This document shows positions 27,325-36,024 of a DNA stretch of 64,000 nucleotides, piece after piece. Position 1 is the stretch's first letter, and each line of letters opens with the position of its first letter. This DNA comes from Borreliella lanei (GTDB lineage: Bacteria > Spirochaetota > Spirochaetia > Borreliales > Borreliaceae): positions 402,493 through 466,492 of the forward strand of contig NZ_JACHFC010000001.1 in assembly GCF_014205895.1 (NCBI RefSeq). Direction: 5' to 3'. Both the position numbers and the translations under genes were made by a program. Below the pieces are notes generated by a model. The model searched no databases. It had not been told where the DNA came from and saw only the letters and a program-made list of their open reading frames with translations.

Positions 27325-29136
27325 ATGAAAGAGAACCCAACAAGTTTATTTGAAAAAGTAATAAAATTACCAACCACAAGCGGTTGCTATAAAATGCTAA
27401 ATGAAAATAAAAAAATACTCTATATTGGAAAAGCAAAAAATCTAAGATCAAGAGTAAAAAGTTATTTTTTAGAAAAAAATAGCCACAAAATCAAAATATT
27501 AATGAAAAATGTAAAATCAATAGAAGTTATTACAACAAATAGCGAATACGAAGCATTGCTTCTAGAGTGCAATCTAATCAAAACCCACAAACCTGATTAC
27601 AATGTAAAATTAAAAGATGGGAAAGGTTATCCCATGGTCAGGATAACCCATGAAAAATATCCAAGAATTTTCAAAACTAGAAAAATAATTAATGACAAAA
27701 GCGAATATTTTGGACCATTTACCAATGTAAAAAAATTAGACCAAGTACTAGATTTCATTAACAAAACATTTAAGATTAGAAAATGTAAAAAAAAATCCAA
27801 CACTCCTTGCCTATATTATCATATGGGGCAGTGCCTTGGAGTATGCTATAAGGAAAACCTTGAAAAAGAATATCAAAAAGAACTAGATAAGGCAAAATCC
27901 ATACTAAATGGAAATACATCAGAAATATTAAGTCAAATTGATATCAAATTAAAACTTGCCATACAAAAAGAAGATTTTGAAACTGCTATCAAATTAAAAG
28001 AAATTAAAAATTCTTTAATAGAAATCAATAAAATCCAAATCATTACAAAAACCAACAATTTAAACATAGACTATGTACATGTTCATCCAGGAGAAAATGT
28101 AAATACAATAATAGTATTAAAATATAGAAATGGAAAATTAGTTGAAAGAGATGCAAACTTTGATGAGAGTATATGTAAAGAAAATGAGCTGATTTTACAA
28201 TTTTTAATTCAATATTACACATCTATTAATATGATAGTACCAGACAAAATTCATATTTTTCTCAAAGATATCGACACTAAAAATGCTGAAAAACTAATAA
28301 ATGAAATTAAAAATACAAAAACAGAAATTATTTACAAAGAAACAGAAGAAATTTTAAAAATAATGGAAATGGCCATATCTAATGCTGAATTATCTTTAAG
28401 AGAATATGAAAATAAAAGCAACAAAGCACTTGAGAGTTTGAAAATTTTTCTAGAAATGGACAAACTTCCCAAAATAATTGAAGGATTTGACATTGCTCAT
28501 CTTAAAGGTCAAGAAACAGTAGCTTCTATGGTAACTTTTAAAATGGGAATGCCCTTTAAAGAAAACTACAGACTTTACAAACTAAATTCACTATTAAAAG
28601 GAGAAATTGATGACTGTAAAGCAATAAAAGAAGTAATCTCAAGAAGATATTTAGAAATAATTAATAATAACTTAGAACTACCGAATTTGATTTTAATTGA
28701 CGGGGGCAAAGGGCAATTAAATGCTGCACTTTCTATCTTAAAGGGCTTAAAAATAGAAAACAAAGTTAAAGTCTGTTCGTTGGCAAAAAAACAAGAAACA
28801 ATATTTTTAACAACTAACAAAAAAGGAATAAATCTACCCCAAGGACATCCTGCTCTTAGGATACTACAAAATGTAAGAGATGAAGCACACAGAAAGGCCA
28901 ACGGATTTAACAAAAAAAGACGAGAAAAAATAACCCTATTGTATACAAAAATATACGGAATTGGAGAAAAAACAGCCCAAAAAATATTAAAATCAATTGG
29001 AACCTATAAGGACATATTGCCTTTAAGTGAAAACGAAATTTCGGAAAAAATAAAAGTAAATATTCAACTTGCAAAAAGAATAAAAGAATTTGCAATAAAA
29101 GAAAACTCAATAAAAAATTATAATCAAGATAAATAA
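27325..29136 (+). CDS. uvrC: Excinuclease ABC subunit C
   Basis: Nuclease of nucleotide excision repair that makes both incisions after UvrAB damage recognition. 603 residues. Domains in order: GIY-YIG endonuclease ([21 protein letters not shown], about residues 18-95), a Cys-containing linker ([22 protein letters not shown]), a UVR motif near residue 205, the RNase H-like C-terminal nuclease ([31 protein letters not shown]), and a helix-hairpin-helix end ([20 protein letters not shown]). It is a single gene on the lagging strand with an A/C-rich coding strand. Confidence 0.97.
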   Translation: MKENPTSLFEKVIKLPTTSGCYKMLNENKKILYIGKAKNLRSRVKSYFLEKNSHKIKILMKNVKSIEVITTNSEYEALLLECNLIKTHKPDYNVKLKDGKGYPMVRITHEKYPRIFKTRKIINDKSEYFGPFTNVKKLDQVLDFINKTFKIRKCKKKSNTPCLYYHMGQCLGVCYKENLEKEYQKELDKAKSILNGNTSEILSQIDIKLKLAIQKEDFETAIKLKEIKNSLIEINKIQIITKTNNLNIDYVHVHPGENVNTIIVLKYRNGKLVERDANFDESICKENELILQFLIQYYTSINMIVPDKIHIFLKDIDTKNAEKLINEIKNTKTEIIYKETEEILKIMEMAISNAELSLREYENKSNKALESLKIFLEMDKLPKIIEGFDIAHLKGQETVASMVTFKMGMPFKENYRLYKLNSLLKGEIDDCKAIKEVISRRYLEIINNNLELPNLILIDGGKGQLNAALSILKGLKIENKVKVCSLAKKQETIFLTTNKKGINLPQGHPALRILQNVRDEAHRKANGFNKKRREKITLLYTKIYGIGEKTAQKILKSIGTYKDILPLSENEISEKIKVNIQLAKRIKEFAIKENSIKNYNQDK

Positions 29137-29170
29137 ATTTTAAACTAGATTATTGTTTATTAATATTTTT

Positions 29171-29794
29171 TTAAAATAAAACACCATTTGAAATTCCAGG
29201 CGATAAAACCAAAAAAAGATCATTAATAAGTTTATTTCTAACCTGTATATTTAAAACATCTCCCAAAAGCTCTATTTTATAATTTTCAGAAGAATTCTTA
29301 ACTACTCTAAAAAAATGAACAATCTCTGTGTAATCAAAATCATCTAGCTCTCCAATAACCTCATTTATTAAATTGTCAAATATTTTTTTACGCTCTTTTT
29401 TCCCTAAATTTTTAATATTTAAAGATCTTCCTTCAATTTTATTTAATTTAGCCAAAAATTTTTCTATCCCGTTTTGAAAGTTAATATTTTTAATAACAAC
29501 TTCAAATTCAAAACCCTTAAAAATATTTTTTCTACCTATTATCTCATATCTTATATTATTAAAAAACAAAGGATAAAAAATGTAATCGTCCTTTGCCTGA
29601 GATTTTAACCCACGGATTTTTGCCTTCAAATCATCATCACTTGGAATATTTAAATAATTAAAAAATATTTCAGGACTGCTTTGAAAATTTTTAATAGAAT
29701 CAAAAAACTCTATTAAAACAATTTCTGCCAATCTAGATTCAGATTTACAAGACAAAAAGCAAAATAATACAATCCAAATTAATTTTTGCTTCAT
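29171..29794 (-). CDS. Putative lipoprotein (BB0456-like)
   Basis: 207 residues. Signal peptide MKQKLIWIVLFCFLSC with lipobox FLSC (Cys16), predicting lipid anchoring. The mature region is mainly helical (RLAEIVLIEFFDSIKNFQSSP; EIVHFFRVVKNSSENYKIELLG) and has no motif I recognise. It lies 3 bases downstream of the HolA-like gene and is probably co-transcribed. Function unknown. Confidence 0.72.
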   Translation of the reverse strand: MKQKLIWIVLFCFLSCKSESRLAEIVLIEFFDSIKNFQSSPEIFFNYLNIPSDDDLKAKIRGLKSQAKDDYIFYPLFFNNIRYEIIGRKNIFKGFEFEVVIKNINFQNGIEKFLAKLNKIEGRSLNIKNLGKKERKKIFDNLINEVIGELDDFDYTEIVHFFRVVKNSSENYKIELLGDVLNIQVRNKLINDLFLVLSPGISNGVLF

Positions 29795-29797
29795 ACA

Positions 29798-30787
29798 TTA
29801 AAAATCAAATTTTGACTCTGCAGAATAATGCATTAAAAAATTATTATTAAGCTTTAAAATTGAGAATATTAAAAAATATGACAAATTTTTATGAATATTT
29901 TTAGAATAAATTCTCAAATATAAATCAAACTTATATAAAATTTTCAAAACAATTTTAATTTCTGGAATTGAATAATTTTTAATCCCTACTCTATAAATTT
30001 TATTTAATGAAAAAAAGATTTTATTTTTATTCAATGCACTCTGCAAGCTACCACATGCATTATAATCTATTTGTACCTTTAATAATCTTTTAAATTGCCA
30101 AATAAGACTCATTAAAACATTAAGCAAATCTTCTCCTTGATCCAAAATAGACTTAATCTTGATCAAAGAATGCGTCATATCTTTTCTCAAAATTGAATTA
30201 AATAAGGAAAAGGTGTTTTCAAAGCGAATAAAACTAATCCAAGAAGTTATATCTTCCTCATCAATGGTATTGTTCTTGGCAAAAAGTGCAAAAGAATCTA
30301 TATAAAATTTCAAAATTTTAGTATCTGAATTTAACATTAAAAGCATTAAATTTATTGCAGAATCTGTAATTTTAATATTAAGATTAAAAAAATTTCTTCT
30401 CACAAATGTAAATTTATCATCATCAGGAATCTCATAAAAAACTTTTTTTATAAACTTAAGCTTATTTTTAAAATCAATATTACATGTATTGCTATTAGAA
30501 ATAAAAATAACAGTTTTATTTCTAGATTTTAAAATTGCATTACATACTAGTTCTAAATCTTTTCCTGATTTTAAAAGTTCAGATTCATAAACAATAAAAA
30601 TTTCTTTTTTTGAAAAAAAAGAATTAGAAAATAGTTTCTCAGCAAATTCTAAAGCTGATAGTTCTGACAAAAAAATTTTAGTAACTGAAACTTTGGATTT
30701 AAAAGCATCCATCTTGATTAACAGCTCTTTTAAATAAGCCTCTTTTAAACCCTGCTCATTACCCAACAATAAATAAACCGCTTGCAT
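29798..30787 (-). CDS. holA: DNA polymerase III delta subunit-like protein
   Basis: 329 residues from the ATG of MQAVYLLLGNEQGLKEAY. HolA opens the sliding clamp in the clamp loader. The N-terminal VYLLLGNEQGLKEAYLKEL resembles the delta-family opening (FLYGEDxFLIEE), followed by FSNSFFSKKEIFIVYESELL and a collar-like helical C-terminus (LSVLMSL-type segment LNVLMSLIWQFKRLLKVQ). Sequence similarity in this family is low, so the call rests on overall pattern. The dnaX partner lies elsewhere in the window. Confidence 0.8.
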   Translation of the reverse strand: MQAVYLLLGNEQGLKEAYLKELLIKMDAFKSKVSVTKIFLSELSALEFAEKLFSNSFFSKKEIFIVYESELLKSGKDLELVCNAILKSRNKTVIFISNSNTCNIDFKNKLKFIKKVFYEIPDDDKFTFVRRNFFNLNIKITDSAINLMLLMLNSDTKILKFYIDSFALFAKNNTIDEEDITSWISFIRFENTFSLFNSILRKDMTHSLIKIKSILDQGEDLLNVLMSLIWQFKRLLKVQIDYNACGSLQSALNKNKIFFSLNKIYRVGIKNYSIPEIKIVLKILYKFDLYLRIYSKNIHKNLSYFLIFSILKLNNNFLMHYSAESKFDF

Positions 30788-30843
30788 CAAAGTAAATTAT
30801 AATCCAAGTGCTAAATATATTATACTTAAGCTAGGAGGAGAAT

Positions 30844-31995
30844 ATGAAAGTTGCAATATTTACAGATACATATATCCCAGAAAAAAATGGAGTGGCAACA
30901 TCAATAAAACAAATTAAAGAGGGATTTGAAAAAAATGGCTATGAAGTTTACATATTTTGTCCAAAATCCAAAACAGCTTTAAACGAAAAAAACGTTTACA
31001 GATGTTCATCTATTCAAATAAATAAAAAACTTGATGCTGTAATAGCTTTTCCCAACAAAAGAAAAATATACAAGATAATACAAAGCTATAAACCAGACAT
31101 CATTCATACTCACTCCGAGTTTTCTATGGGAAAAATTGGGAAACAAATTGCATTAAAACAAAACATACCAATAGTTCATACAAGCCATACAATGTGGGAT
31201 TATTATTTGCATTACTTAGGAATTTTTAAATATTTTATTAAGCCCGACAAAATGATGCAAAAACATTATAATAAAATAAAATATTTTATTTACCCATCAA
31301 GTAAAGCAAAAGAGAGGTATTTTCAACTTTCAAATAATTCTTCTAACTATAAAATAATTCCAAATGGAGTTGACAGAAAGCTTTTTATAAAAACTCTAAG
31401 CAAAGAAAAAAAAGATGAAATTTTGAAAAAACACAATATAAAGCAAACAGACAAAATAATCATATTTGTTGGAAGAATAAACAAAGAAAAAAACATAAAT
31501 TTATTAGTAACACACTTAAAAGATCTTTTAATGCAAAACAAAAATTACAAGCTTATCATTATTGGCAAAGGAAGTGAAGAAAAGGAAATAAAAAATTTTA
31601 GCATCAAACATGGGCTTGAAAAACAAATATTGTTAATAGGAACAATTCCATGGGAAGAAATATGCTATTACTACAAAATTTCTGATATCTTTGCTAGTCT
31701 ATCAAGAAGCGAAGTATATCCAATGACAGTAATAGAAGCATTAACTGCCGGAATACCTGCTATTTTAATAAATGATTATATATATAAAGACGTAATAAAA
31801 GAGGGGGTAAACGGATTCTTAATAAAAAAGTACGAAAACTTATCTCAATGTATAGACAAAGTAATAAAAGATGATGAAATACTAAAAACATTTAAACAAA
31901 ATGCAAAAAAATACTCCACTAAATTTTCAAGTTATTTTTTCACAAAAAAAATTGAAAACTATTACTCAGAAATTATTGCAAGAAAAAATCATTAA
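30844..31995 (+). CDS. Galactolipid-forming glycosyltransferase, GT4 family (BB0454-like)
   Basis: 383 residues, GT-B fold. The N-terminal acceptor domain begins MKVAIFTDTYIPEKNGVATS, with DIIHTHSEFSMGKIG and IVHTSHTMWDYY. The C-terminal donor domain has FVGRINKEKNINLLV and the EX7E-type motif SEVYPMTVIEALTAGIPAI. Gene order matches BB0454, reported as the monogalactosyl-diacylglycerol synthase that makes the main Borrelia glycolipid; I infer the same role. ATG with AGGAGGAG upstream. It converges on mscS with stops overlapping by 4 bases. Confidence 0.88.
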   Translation: MKVAIFTDTYIPEKNGVATSIKQIKEGFEKNGYEVYIFCPKSKTALNEKNVYRCSSIQINKKLDAVIAFPNKRKIYKIIQSYKPDIIHTHSEFSMGKIGKQIALKQNIPIVHTSHTMWDYYLHYLGIFKYFIKPDKMMQKHYNKIKYFIYPSSKAKERYFQLSNNSSNYKIIPNGVDRKLFIKTLSKEKKDEILKKHNIKQTDKIIIFVGRINKEKNINLLVTHLKDLLMQNKNYKLIIIGKGSEEKEIKNFSIKHGLEKQILLIGTIPWEEICYYYKISDIFASLSRSEVYPMTVIEALTAGIPAILINDYIYKDVIKEGVNGFLIKKYENLSQCIDKVIKDDEILKTFKQNAKKYSTKFSSYFFTKKIENYYSEIIARKNH

Positions 31996-32852
31996 TATAG
32001 TTTATCAAAAGGCACAAAACAAATTGGAAACTTAATTTTCATATCCAATAAAACATTTTTAATAGACTCCCCAATAAAATATTTAAAATCCCAAAAAACC
32101 TCTGTATTAACAAAAAATCGAACCTGCAAAACTATATAATAGGGAGTGTACTTTTTGACAATAAGAGTAGGAGAACAAATCTCAACATCAAATTTCTTAT
32201 TATTGAAAATCATTAAATCTTCTATTTTATCTTTTAATAACCCAATGTTCGTATCATAAGGAACTTGAAATGAAAACACAACCCTTCTTCTGGGATTTGC
32301 CGAAAAATTAACAACAAAATTGGATGTAAGCTTGCTGTTTGGAATTTTAATAATTTCTTCGTCAAATGTTTTAAGTGTAGTAAAAAAAATTTGGACATCC
32401 TCAACCAAGCCTTCAACATCTCCACATTGAATATGATCTCCACACTTGAAAAACTTAGAATTCAAAACAATAAATCCACTAACAAAATTAGATAAAATAC
32501 CCTGGGCAGCAAGTCCAATGGCAAGCCCTAATGATCCAAATACAGCAATAATAGATGTTATAGGCACTCCAAGATATGGCAATATTATTAAAACAATAAC
32601 AAAGTCTGTTAATATTTTGAAAAAAGATTTTAAAAAGTTAAAAACTGTAACCTCTAACTTCTCCTCTAATCTGGACTTTTCCAAAGTCTTAAATAAAATT
32701 TTTCCCATTTTATTAACTATTAACTTTAAAAAATACCATAGCGCTATAGCAATCGAAACTTTTAAACCATAACCTACCACGCCCTCAACAATATAATTAA
32801 AATAATCTTGAAATATAAAAAACTCCTTAAACAAATTAAACTTTCCTTCCAA
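31992..32852 (-). CDS. mscS: Small-conductance mechanosensitive channel
   Basis: 286 residues, inner-membrane channel that opens under tension during osmotic downshock. Three hydrophobic helices are followed by the pore helix and beta domain: VPITSIIAVFGSLGLAIGLAAQGILSNF carries the glycine/alanine-rich TM3, then FKCGDHIQCGDVEGLVEDVQIFFTTL and the IPNSKLTSNFVVNFS motif typical of MscS. The start seems to be TTG and has no clear ribosome-binding site; no ATG lies before the membrane region. Confidence 0.92.
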   Translation of the reverse strand: MEGKFNLFKEFFIFQDYFNYIVEGVVGYGLKVSIAIALWYFLKLIVNKMGKILFKTLEKSRLEEKLEVTVFNFLKSFFKILTDFVIVLIILPYLGVPITSIIAVFGSLGLAIGLAAQGILSNFVSGFIVLNSKFFKCGDHIQCGDVEGLVEDVQIFFTTLKTFDEEIIKIPNSKLTSNFVVNFSANPRRRVVFSFQVPYDTNIGLLKDKIEDLMIFNNKKFDVEICSPTLIVKKYTPYYIVLQVRFFVNTEVFWDFKYFIGESIKNVLLDMKIKFPICFVPFDKLY

Positions 32853-33041
32853 GTTTTACATAAATTAATTGAATTATAGCACGAAAAACAAACAAGCCTT
32901 CCAATAAAACCCCTAATAAACACAATAGGTCAATGTTTTAAAACCACAATAAAGCATGTTTTCATCACTGCCATTCAACAACAAAATGAACATTACAACA
33001 ATATTTGTGATAGAATTAGTATTCAAAGGTTTTTACTAAAT

Positions 33042-33620
33042 TTGACAAAACAAATGTATAAAAAGAAACAAAAAAAAATATATGAAATTCTGGACTTGTT
33101 TTTACTTGTCTTTAAAACAACAACACTTACAATTGGCGGAGGATTAATAATTATATCTGAGCTTAAAAAAATATTTGTTAAAAAAAGAAAAATAATATCT
33201 GAGGACGATTTTAACAAAATACTAGCAACATCAAATGTTATTCCTGGAGTTACGGCGATTAATTTTGTGTTTCTAATAGGAAGAAAATTTGGGGGTTTCC
33301 CATGCGCACTTTTGCTCGTTGTTGCAGGAATTTTACCTTCTATTATTGCAATAATAATGGTTTTCCTGTACCTAAAATTAGTACCAGACAACATACATGT
33401 TGAAAAATTTCTCGAAGGTGCAAAAATATCTTCAATTATCATAATGATAACCGTTGTTTTAAAATTTTCAAAAAAAATGTTGAATAATTCTATAATAAAA
33501 TGGACAATATGTTTTCTTGTAATTTTTGCAATCTTTAAATTAAAAATAAGAATATCATACATATTGTTAATTTTCTTTTTAGTATACACATTTAAATATA
33601 TAACAATAAAAAAATATTAA
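33042..33620 (+). CDS. Chromate transporter family, first half
   Basis: 192 residues with about five membrane segments. The CHR signature is visible: TLTIGGGLIIISELKKIFVKK and ILATSNVIPGVTAINFVFLIGRKFGGFPCALL. In short-chain CHR systems two adjacent half-genes form one transporter, as here. The start is uncertain: TTG at 33042 or ATG at 33054 (188 residues). The second half follows after 22 bases. Substrate is unknown; chromate is only the family name. Confidence 0.85.
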   Translation: MTKQMYKKKQKKIYEILDLFLLVFKTTTLTIGGGLIIISELKKIFVKKRKIISEDDFNKILATSNVIPGVTAINFVFLIGRKFGGFPCALLLVVAGILPSIIAIIMVFLYLKLVPDNIHVEKFLEGAKISSIIIMITVVLKFSKKMLNNSIIKWTICFLVIFAIFKLKIRISYILLIFFLVYTFKYITIKKY

Positions 33621-33642
33621 CTAAATAGAAAAAGGATATCGG

Positions 33643-34176
33643 TTGATTTTAATAAATTTATTCATTACATTTTTAAAAATCGGATTATTAAATTTCGGAG
33701 GCGGCAATGGAATTGCAGCAATAATAAACAACGAAATAATTAATAATAAACATTGGATAACAAAAGAAGAATTTGTTAATATGATTACAATATCAAGAAT
33801 AACCCCAGGGCCTATTGCAACAAACATAGCAACATACGTTGGAATGAAAACTGCAGGAATTGCAGGAGCAATAATTGCTACAGTAGCATTAATAACAGCT
33901 CCAATAGTAATCATGATCATAATCCTCTTAATACTGCACAAAATCGGCTTTCTAAATTATTGCCTAGAGAATCTAAAACCTATTATTGTTGCACTATGGA
34001 TAATTACAATAATCATTTTACTTGAAAATACATATTTAAAAATAGAAAACAACAAAACAGAACTTTTGAGAACCCTGGCTATTGTGGGAATTAATTTTTT
34101 TATTTTATTTTTTTATAATAAAATAAGCCCAGCATTAGTAATTATACTTAGTGGGGTTTTTTATACATTAATATAA
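33643..34176 (+). CDS. Chromate transporter family, second half
   Basis: 177 residues, CHR domain: LKIGLLNFGGGNGIAAIINNEII, then WITKEEFVNMITISRITPGPIATNIATYVG with the conserved PGP, and further hydrophobic helices. The start is TTG, with AAAGGA about 7 bases upstream. It pairs with the preceding half-gene, and rpoN follows after 11 bases, so all may share a transcript. Confidence 0.87.
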   Translation: MILINLFITFLKIGLLNFGGGNGIAAIINNEIINNKHWITKEEFVNMITISRITPGPIATNIATYVGMKTAGIAGAIIATVALITAPIVIMIIILLILHKIGFLNYCLENLKPIIVALWIITIIILLENTYLKIENNKTELLRTLAIVGINFFILFFYNKISPALVIILSGVFYTLI

Positions 34177-34187
34177 ATATTATAAAT

Positions 34188-35447
34188 ATGATTAAACAAA
34201 AATTAAAATTATCCCAAAATTTAAACTCAATTCAAATACAAACAATAAAAATATTAGGCCTCAATCAAAAAGAATTAACAAAGCTTATATTAGAAGAAAG
34301 CGAAAATAATGAATGCCTAGAAATAGACCCAAATAAAATATTTTTTGAAACATTAAAAACATATCGATTTAAAAAAGTTTTTTATAAAGAAGATGATGTG
34401 ATAAAAAACCAACACGACATGGTTCTTGAAAAAACACAAACAAACACTTCTTTAAAAGAACACCTGTTACTACAATTAAGAATTCAAAGAATAAATGAAG
34501 ATGAAATTAAAATAGGCGAAATACTAATAAACAATCTAAACAGCAAAGGTTTTCATATAACAAACCCTTACGATCTTTTTAAAAAGGAAGAAAAAGAAAA
34601 AGTAAAAAAAATAATTGAACTTATTCAAAAATTTGATCCAATTGGAATTTGTGTCCCCAACATAATAGAATCGTTAATTTTGCAAGCAAAGCATCATAAA
34701 TTAGAAACTAATATTATTAAAATTCTTGAAAAAGCAGAGCTTCTTGAAAAAACTCAAGAAAAGTTAAAAGAGGAGCTCAAAATAAGAAGCAAAGAATTTA
34801 ACACGGCTTTAGAAATTATCAGACAAAAGCTTAACCCCAACCCAACACTCGAATTTAAAGACCCAGACGACACCAATTTCTATGTCGATCCAGATATATT
34901 AATAATAAATCACAATAATAAATTTAAAATCAAAATTAAAGAAGTTAGCATCTTTAAAAAAGAACTTAAAAGGACAACTGAAAATCTCCAAAAACAAAAA
35001 AAAGCAAAATGGTTGATCGAATCCTTACGATATAGAGATGAAATACTTGCAAAAATAGGAATAGCTATATATACATTGCAAAAAAAATTTCTAAGAAGAG
35101 GGTTTAAAAGCTTAAGGCCAATGAACTTGAGCATTCTGTCAGAAAAAATTAGTGTATCAAAATCAACAATATCAAGAGCAATAAAAAATAAATACTTAAA
35201 ATGCGAATGGGGTACAATATTAATCAAAGAGCTTTTTAGCTCTGTTGGTGGAGCAAAAACAAATGAATTTTCAAAATTAAGCATTAAAATAACAGTAAAA
35301 AAGTTGTTAGAAGCAAATAAAAAGATGTCAGACAAAGCAATTTCTGTTATACTGAAATCCAAAGGAATCTCTATTTCTAGAAGAACAGTGAACAAGTATA
35401 GAAATGAATTGAAATCTGAGAAAGGGAGAACATATTATGGAACCTAA
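34188..35447 (+). CDS. rpoN: RNA polymerase sigma-54 factor
   Basis: 419 residues. Region I is recognisable at the N-terminus (KLSQNLNSIQIQTIKILGL, Gln/Leu-rich), then a core-binding part and the DNA-binding C-terminus. The helix-turn-helix region is near LSEKISVSKSTISRAIKNKY, and the RpoN box reads ISRRTVNKYR close to the end. In B. burgdorferi RpoN works with the activator Rrp2 to switch on rpoS. Its 3' end overlaps hpf by 11 bases, so the two are coupled. Confidence 0.96.
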   Translation: MIKQKLKLSQNLNSIQIQTIKILGLNQKELTKLILEESENNECLEIDPNKIFFETLKTYRFKKVFYKEDDVIKNQHDMVLEKTQTNTSLKEHLLLQLRIQRINEDEIKIGEILINNLNSKGFHITNPYDLFKKEEKEKVKKIIELIQKFDPIGICVPNIIESLILQAKHHKLETNIIKILEKAELLEKTQEKLKEELKIRSKEFNTALEIIRQKLNPNPTLEFKDPDDTNFYVDPDILIINHNNKFKIKIKEVSIFKKELKRTTENLQKQKKAKWLIESLRYRDEILAKIGIAIYTLQKKFLRRGFKSLRPMNLSILSEKISVSKSTISRAIKNKYLKCEWGTILIKELFSSVGGAKTNEFSKLSIKITVKKLLEANKKMSDKAISVILKSKGISISRRTVNKYRNELKSEKGRTYYGT

Positions 35448-35730
35448 AATTCAAACGGTTAATTATAGCTTAAATGAGAATGAAAAAAATTTTATTCTCA
35501 AAAAGCTAGAAAAATTTGATACTCATATCAAAAAACATGTTGATAATTTAAAAATTACAATTAAAAAAGAACATGAGCTTTTTGAATTGGACGCACATAT
35601 TCACTTTAATTGGGGGAAAATAATACATATAAGAGAAGATGACAAAATACTTCTCAATCTTATTGATAGCGCAATAGCAAAACTTTATAAAACAGCAACT
35701 AAAGAGAAAGAGAAAAAAAACAACAAATAA
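35437..35730 (+). CDS. hpf: Short ribosome hibernation promoting factor
   Basis: 97 residues of the YhbH/HPF sigma54-modulation family, which binds the 30S decoding site to inactivate ribosomes. The beta-alpha-beta core (VNYSLNENEKNFILKKLEKF; DAHIHFNWGKIIHIREDD; NLIDSAIAKLYK) is present, and the dimerising C-terminal domain of long HPF is absent. It overlaps rpoN by 11 bases, the same gene pair as in E. coli. Confidence 0.88.
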   Translation: MEPKIQTVNYSLNENEKNFILKKLEKFDTHIKKHVDNLKITIKKEHELFELDAHIHFNWGKIIHIREDDKILLNLIDSAIAKLYKTATKEKEKKNNK

Positions 35731-35742
35731 GATAAGTAAAAA

Positions 35743-36024
35743 ATGCAAGAAGCAGAAATTGAGATAATAAATAAAGATGGAATACATTCAAGGTCGGCAA
35801 ACATCATTGCCGAATTTGCGAATAAACACTCTTCGTGCGACATAAAAATAACAACAAAAGATGGCAAAAAAGCTGATGCAAAGTCTACAATCGAAATTAT
35901 CATATTGGGAATAATATACAAAGAAAAAATAAAAATAACAGTCGCAGGAAAAAAAGAAAAACTGGCAATTAAAAATTTGTTAAATTTGCTAAAATACAAT
36001 TTTTCAAAAGAGCTTGAAAAATGA
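35743..36024 (+). CDS. ptsH: HPr-family phosphocarrier protein
   Basis: 93 residues, HPr fold. The phosphorylatable His is His15 in GIHSRSANII (consensus GIHARPA), and the second conserved region reads ADAKSTIEIIILGI. The Pro of the HARPA motif is replaced by Ala, which is uncommon. Its last 4 bases overlap the start of the antiporter-EIIA gene (ATGA). Its place behind rpoN-hpf resembles E. coli npr, so a regulatory PTS role is possible; a role in sugar PTS cannot be excluded. Confidence 0.85.
   Translation: MQEAEIEIINKDGIHSRSANIIAEFANKHSSCDIKITTKDGKKADAKSTIEIIILGIIYKEKIKITVAGKKEKLAIKNLLNLLKYNFSKELEK

Noticed and set aside
33023..33589. 188-codon frame antisense to the first chromate transporter half
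   Set aside because: The plus-strand frame has clear CHR family motifs; the antisense frame arises from the biased composition.
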